Assembly (NCBI GenBank): GCA_964647585.1 | Contig: CAZYGG010000024.1 | Span: forward strand, 1 to 52,641 | Direction of reading: 5' to 3' | DNA from: CAJINA01 sp964647585 | GTDB taxonomy: Bacteria; Desulfobacterota; Desulfobacteria; Desulfobacterales; CAJINA01 | DNA: 52,641 nt | Shown here: in pieces, positions 51,477 through 52,641 of the stretch | Numbering within the stretch: position 1 is the first letter of the stretch | Layout: the number at the start of each line of letters is the position of its first letter | Translations under genes and position numbers: made by a program | The notes under the pieces: model-generated | What the model was told of the DNA's origin: nothing | Databases searched by the model: none | The model's input: only the letters and a program-made list of their open reading frames with translations

Positions 51477-52641
51477 ATGGTAACCGCTAATCCCCAAATG
51501 GAACACACCCTTGACTGCGGTGAGTGGCTCGCCCTGTTGGATGAACTGAATATTGGTGCCTTCGCAGTTGGTTTCAATCGCCGGATTGATGACATTAATT
51601 ACAGTGCCCAGGCACTCATGGGACTGAAAGAGGATGAGGTCATCGGCGAAGATTGCCGTGAGATCTTTACCGGCGTTCCCTGTATGGTCAACTGCAAGCT
51701 GCGCAATCACACTGCCACCGCTACCACCGAACCGGATGTGGAAATCATAGATGAAGACGAAAGTAAACACCTGCTGACACGCCTGGCAACCCCCATTTAT
51801 GACGCGTCCGGCCAGGTTGCCGGATGCCTTACCATCCTGCAGGATCATTCACCCATAGCCGACCTGATTGACCGCATCCACTATGAAGAGCGCAGCCTGA
51901 AAATCATTTTGAACAACCTCGATGTCGGTATCTTTACCGTTAATCGCGGCGGATACATCACTTTTTTCAATAACGAAGCGGAAAAGATCTCCGGATACGA
52001 CCGTCGGGCGGTGCTGGGACAACCCTGCAGCGCTATTTTTGGGGGAGAAGCCACCCATGATCTCTGTTTGCTGAAGGAATCGATTGCCGACGGCAGCGCG
52101 CGCAGCAGCCGGCCGGGTAAGATGATGACCAAAGAAGGCGAAACGATTCCGGTTCGGGCCAACTACCTGGCCCTGAAAAACGAAAAAGGCTCGGTCGTCG
52201 GTGGTCTGGCCACATTTCACGATTTAACGCTGGTCCGCCAATTGACCCGGGCCATGCGGGACCGCTACACCTTCCATGATATGATCGGTAAAAGTCCCGA
52301 AATGCAGAAAATCTTCGAAATGACCAATGTCGTGGCCCGCACCGATGCAACTGTCTTGATTGAGGGCGCAACCGGTACCGGCAAGGATCTGCTGGCCAAG
52401 GTCGTACACTCTGCGAGCCGCCGGGCCGACCACCCCTTTGTCAAAGTCAACTGTGCCGCGATACCCGACAATCTGCTGGAATCTGAGATGTTCGGCTATA
52501 TCAAAGGCGCCTTTTCCGGAGCCGACCGTGACAAACCGGGGCGTTTTAACGAAGCCGATGGCGGCACCATTTTCCTGGATGAAATTGGTGATCTGCCCAT
52601 ATCCCTGCAGGCCAAACTTCTGCGGGTTCTGGAAGACAAAG
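51477..52641 (+). CDS. Sigma-54-dependent activator with PAS domains (3' end outside window)
   Basis: First 388 residues of a transcription activator that would open sigma-54 promoters using ATP. Two PAS domains come first (about 15-120; 140-250, with NNLDVGIFTVNRGGYITFFN). The first contains cysteines (CREIFTGVPCMVNCKLRNH) that may bind a metal or cluster. The AAA+ domain follows: IGKSPEMQKIF, Walker A EGATGTGKDLLA, the sigma-54 loop GAFSGA and Walker B GGTIFLDEIGDL. The Ser in place of Thr in the usual GAFTGA is uncommon. The frame is open to the right edge, so the DNA-binding end is missing. An ATG seven codons in is an alternative start. Confidence 0.92.
   Translation, partial: MVTANPQMEHTLDCGEWLALLDELNIGAFAVGFNRRIDDINYSAQALMGLKEDEVIGEDCREIFTGVPCMVNCKLRNHTATATTEPDVEIIDEDESKHLLTRLATPIYDASGQVAGCLTILQDHSPIADLIDRIHYEERSLKIILNNLDVGIFTVNRGGYITFFNNEAEKISGYDRRAVLGQPCSAIFGGEATHDLCLLKESIADGSARSSRPGKMMTKEGETIPVRANYLALKNEKGSVVGGLATFHDLTLVRQLTRAMRDRYTFHDMIGKSPEMQKIFEMTNVVARTDATVLIEGATGTGKDLLAKVVHSASRRADHPFVKVNCAAIPDNLLESEMFGYIKGAFSGADRDKPGRFNEADGGTIFLDEIGDLPISLQAKLLRVLEDK

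Noticed and set aside
1..52641. CRISPR array, rRNA, tRNA, complete insertion sequence or phage genes
   Set aside because: No regularly spaced repeats, no tRNA-like cloverleaf or rRNA sequence, and no transposase, integrase or phage structural gene was found by reading both strands.

Overview
The window looks like chromosome from an anaerobic, sulfate-reducing member of the Desulfobacterota (Deltaproteobacteria), probably of the Desulfobacteraceae/Desulfosarcinaceae kind. The main reasons are complete sets of genes for two transmembrane redox complexes typical of sulfate reducers, Tmc and Hmc. Supporting signs are a periplasmic-type formate dehydrogenase, a tungsten-type aldehyde oxidoreductase, an oxygen-independent ribonucleotide reductase and many c-type haem motifs. 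The genus assignment is inference; no rRNA or tRNA gene was seen.

Layout. 1-5.6 kb (+): the 3' part of a formate dehydrogenase catalytic subunit, its iron-sulfur subunit, FdhE, a TlpA-like thioredoxin and an exported peroxiredoxin. 5.8-8.1 kb (-): a MoaD/ThiS-like protein overlapping an aldehyde:ferredoxin oxidoreductase, with a near-perfect 29-bp palindrome over its likely promoter. 8.6-11.1 kb (+): proC, then a MauE/DoxX-CcdA-thioredoxin trio. 11.2-18.3 kb: two back-to-back signalling clusters. On the - strand are a membrane protein, a TPR protein, a 7TM-receptor PP2C phosphatase and a STAS protein. On the + strand are a GAF-adenylate/guanylate cyclase, an RsbW-like kinase and a STAS protein. 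20.3-25.4 kb (+): nrdD-nrdG with tandem NrdR-like boxes, then a propionyl-CoA synthetase-like gene. 25.8-26.4 kb (-): a YafQ/DinJ toxin-antitoxin pair with flanking attC-like sites.

26.7-42.97 kb (-) is the energy-conservation core. A Tmc set (order D-C-B-A) has a Cys-rich HTH regulator upstream and a single-domain response regulator downstream. An Hmc set (rrf2, then A-B-C-D-E-F, including a 43-residue HmcD) is followed by a protein of unknown function, a tandem universal stress protein, a second single-domain response regulator and a receiver-first histidine kinase. Formate oxidised by FdhAB would reduce periplasmic cytochrome c, which could pass electrons through Tmc and/or Hmc across the membrane to cytoplasmic CCG-domain proteins. 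That flow is inferred from knowledge of the families.

43.5-52.6 kb: another receiver-first kinase, a sensor kinase with two c-type haem motifs in its periplasmic domain, an exported protein of unknown function, an HD-domain protein, a DUF3108 protein, a third receiver-first kinase and a sigma-54 activator cut by the window end.

The intergenic spaces are unusually rich in small palindromic repeats. At least eight families can be seen. Two occur twice: a MITE-like element, and a hairpin element whose stems covary between copies while its internal blocks stay conserved. The second is the best candidate here for something not described before.
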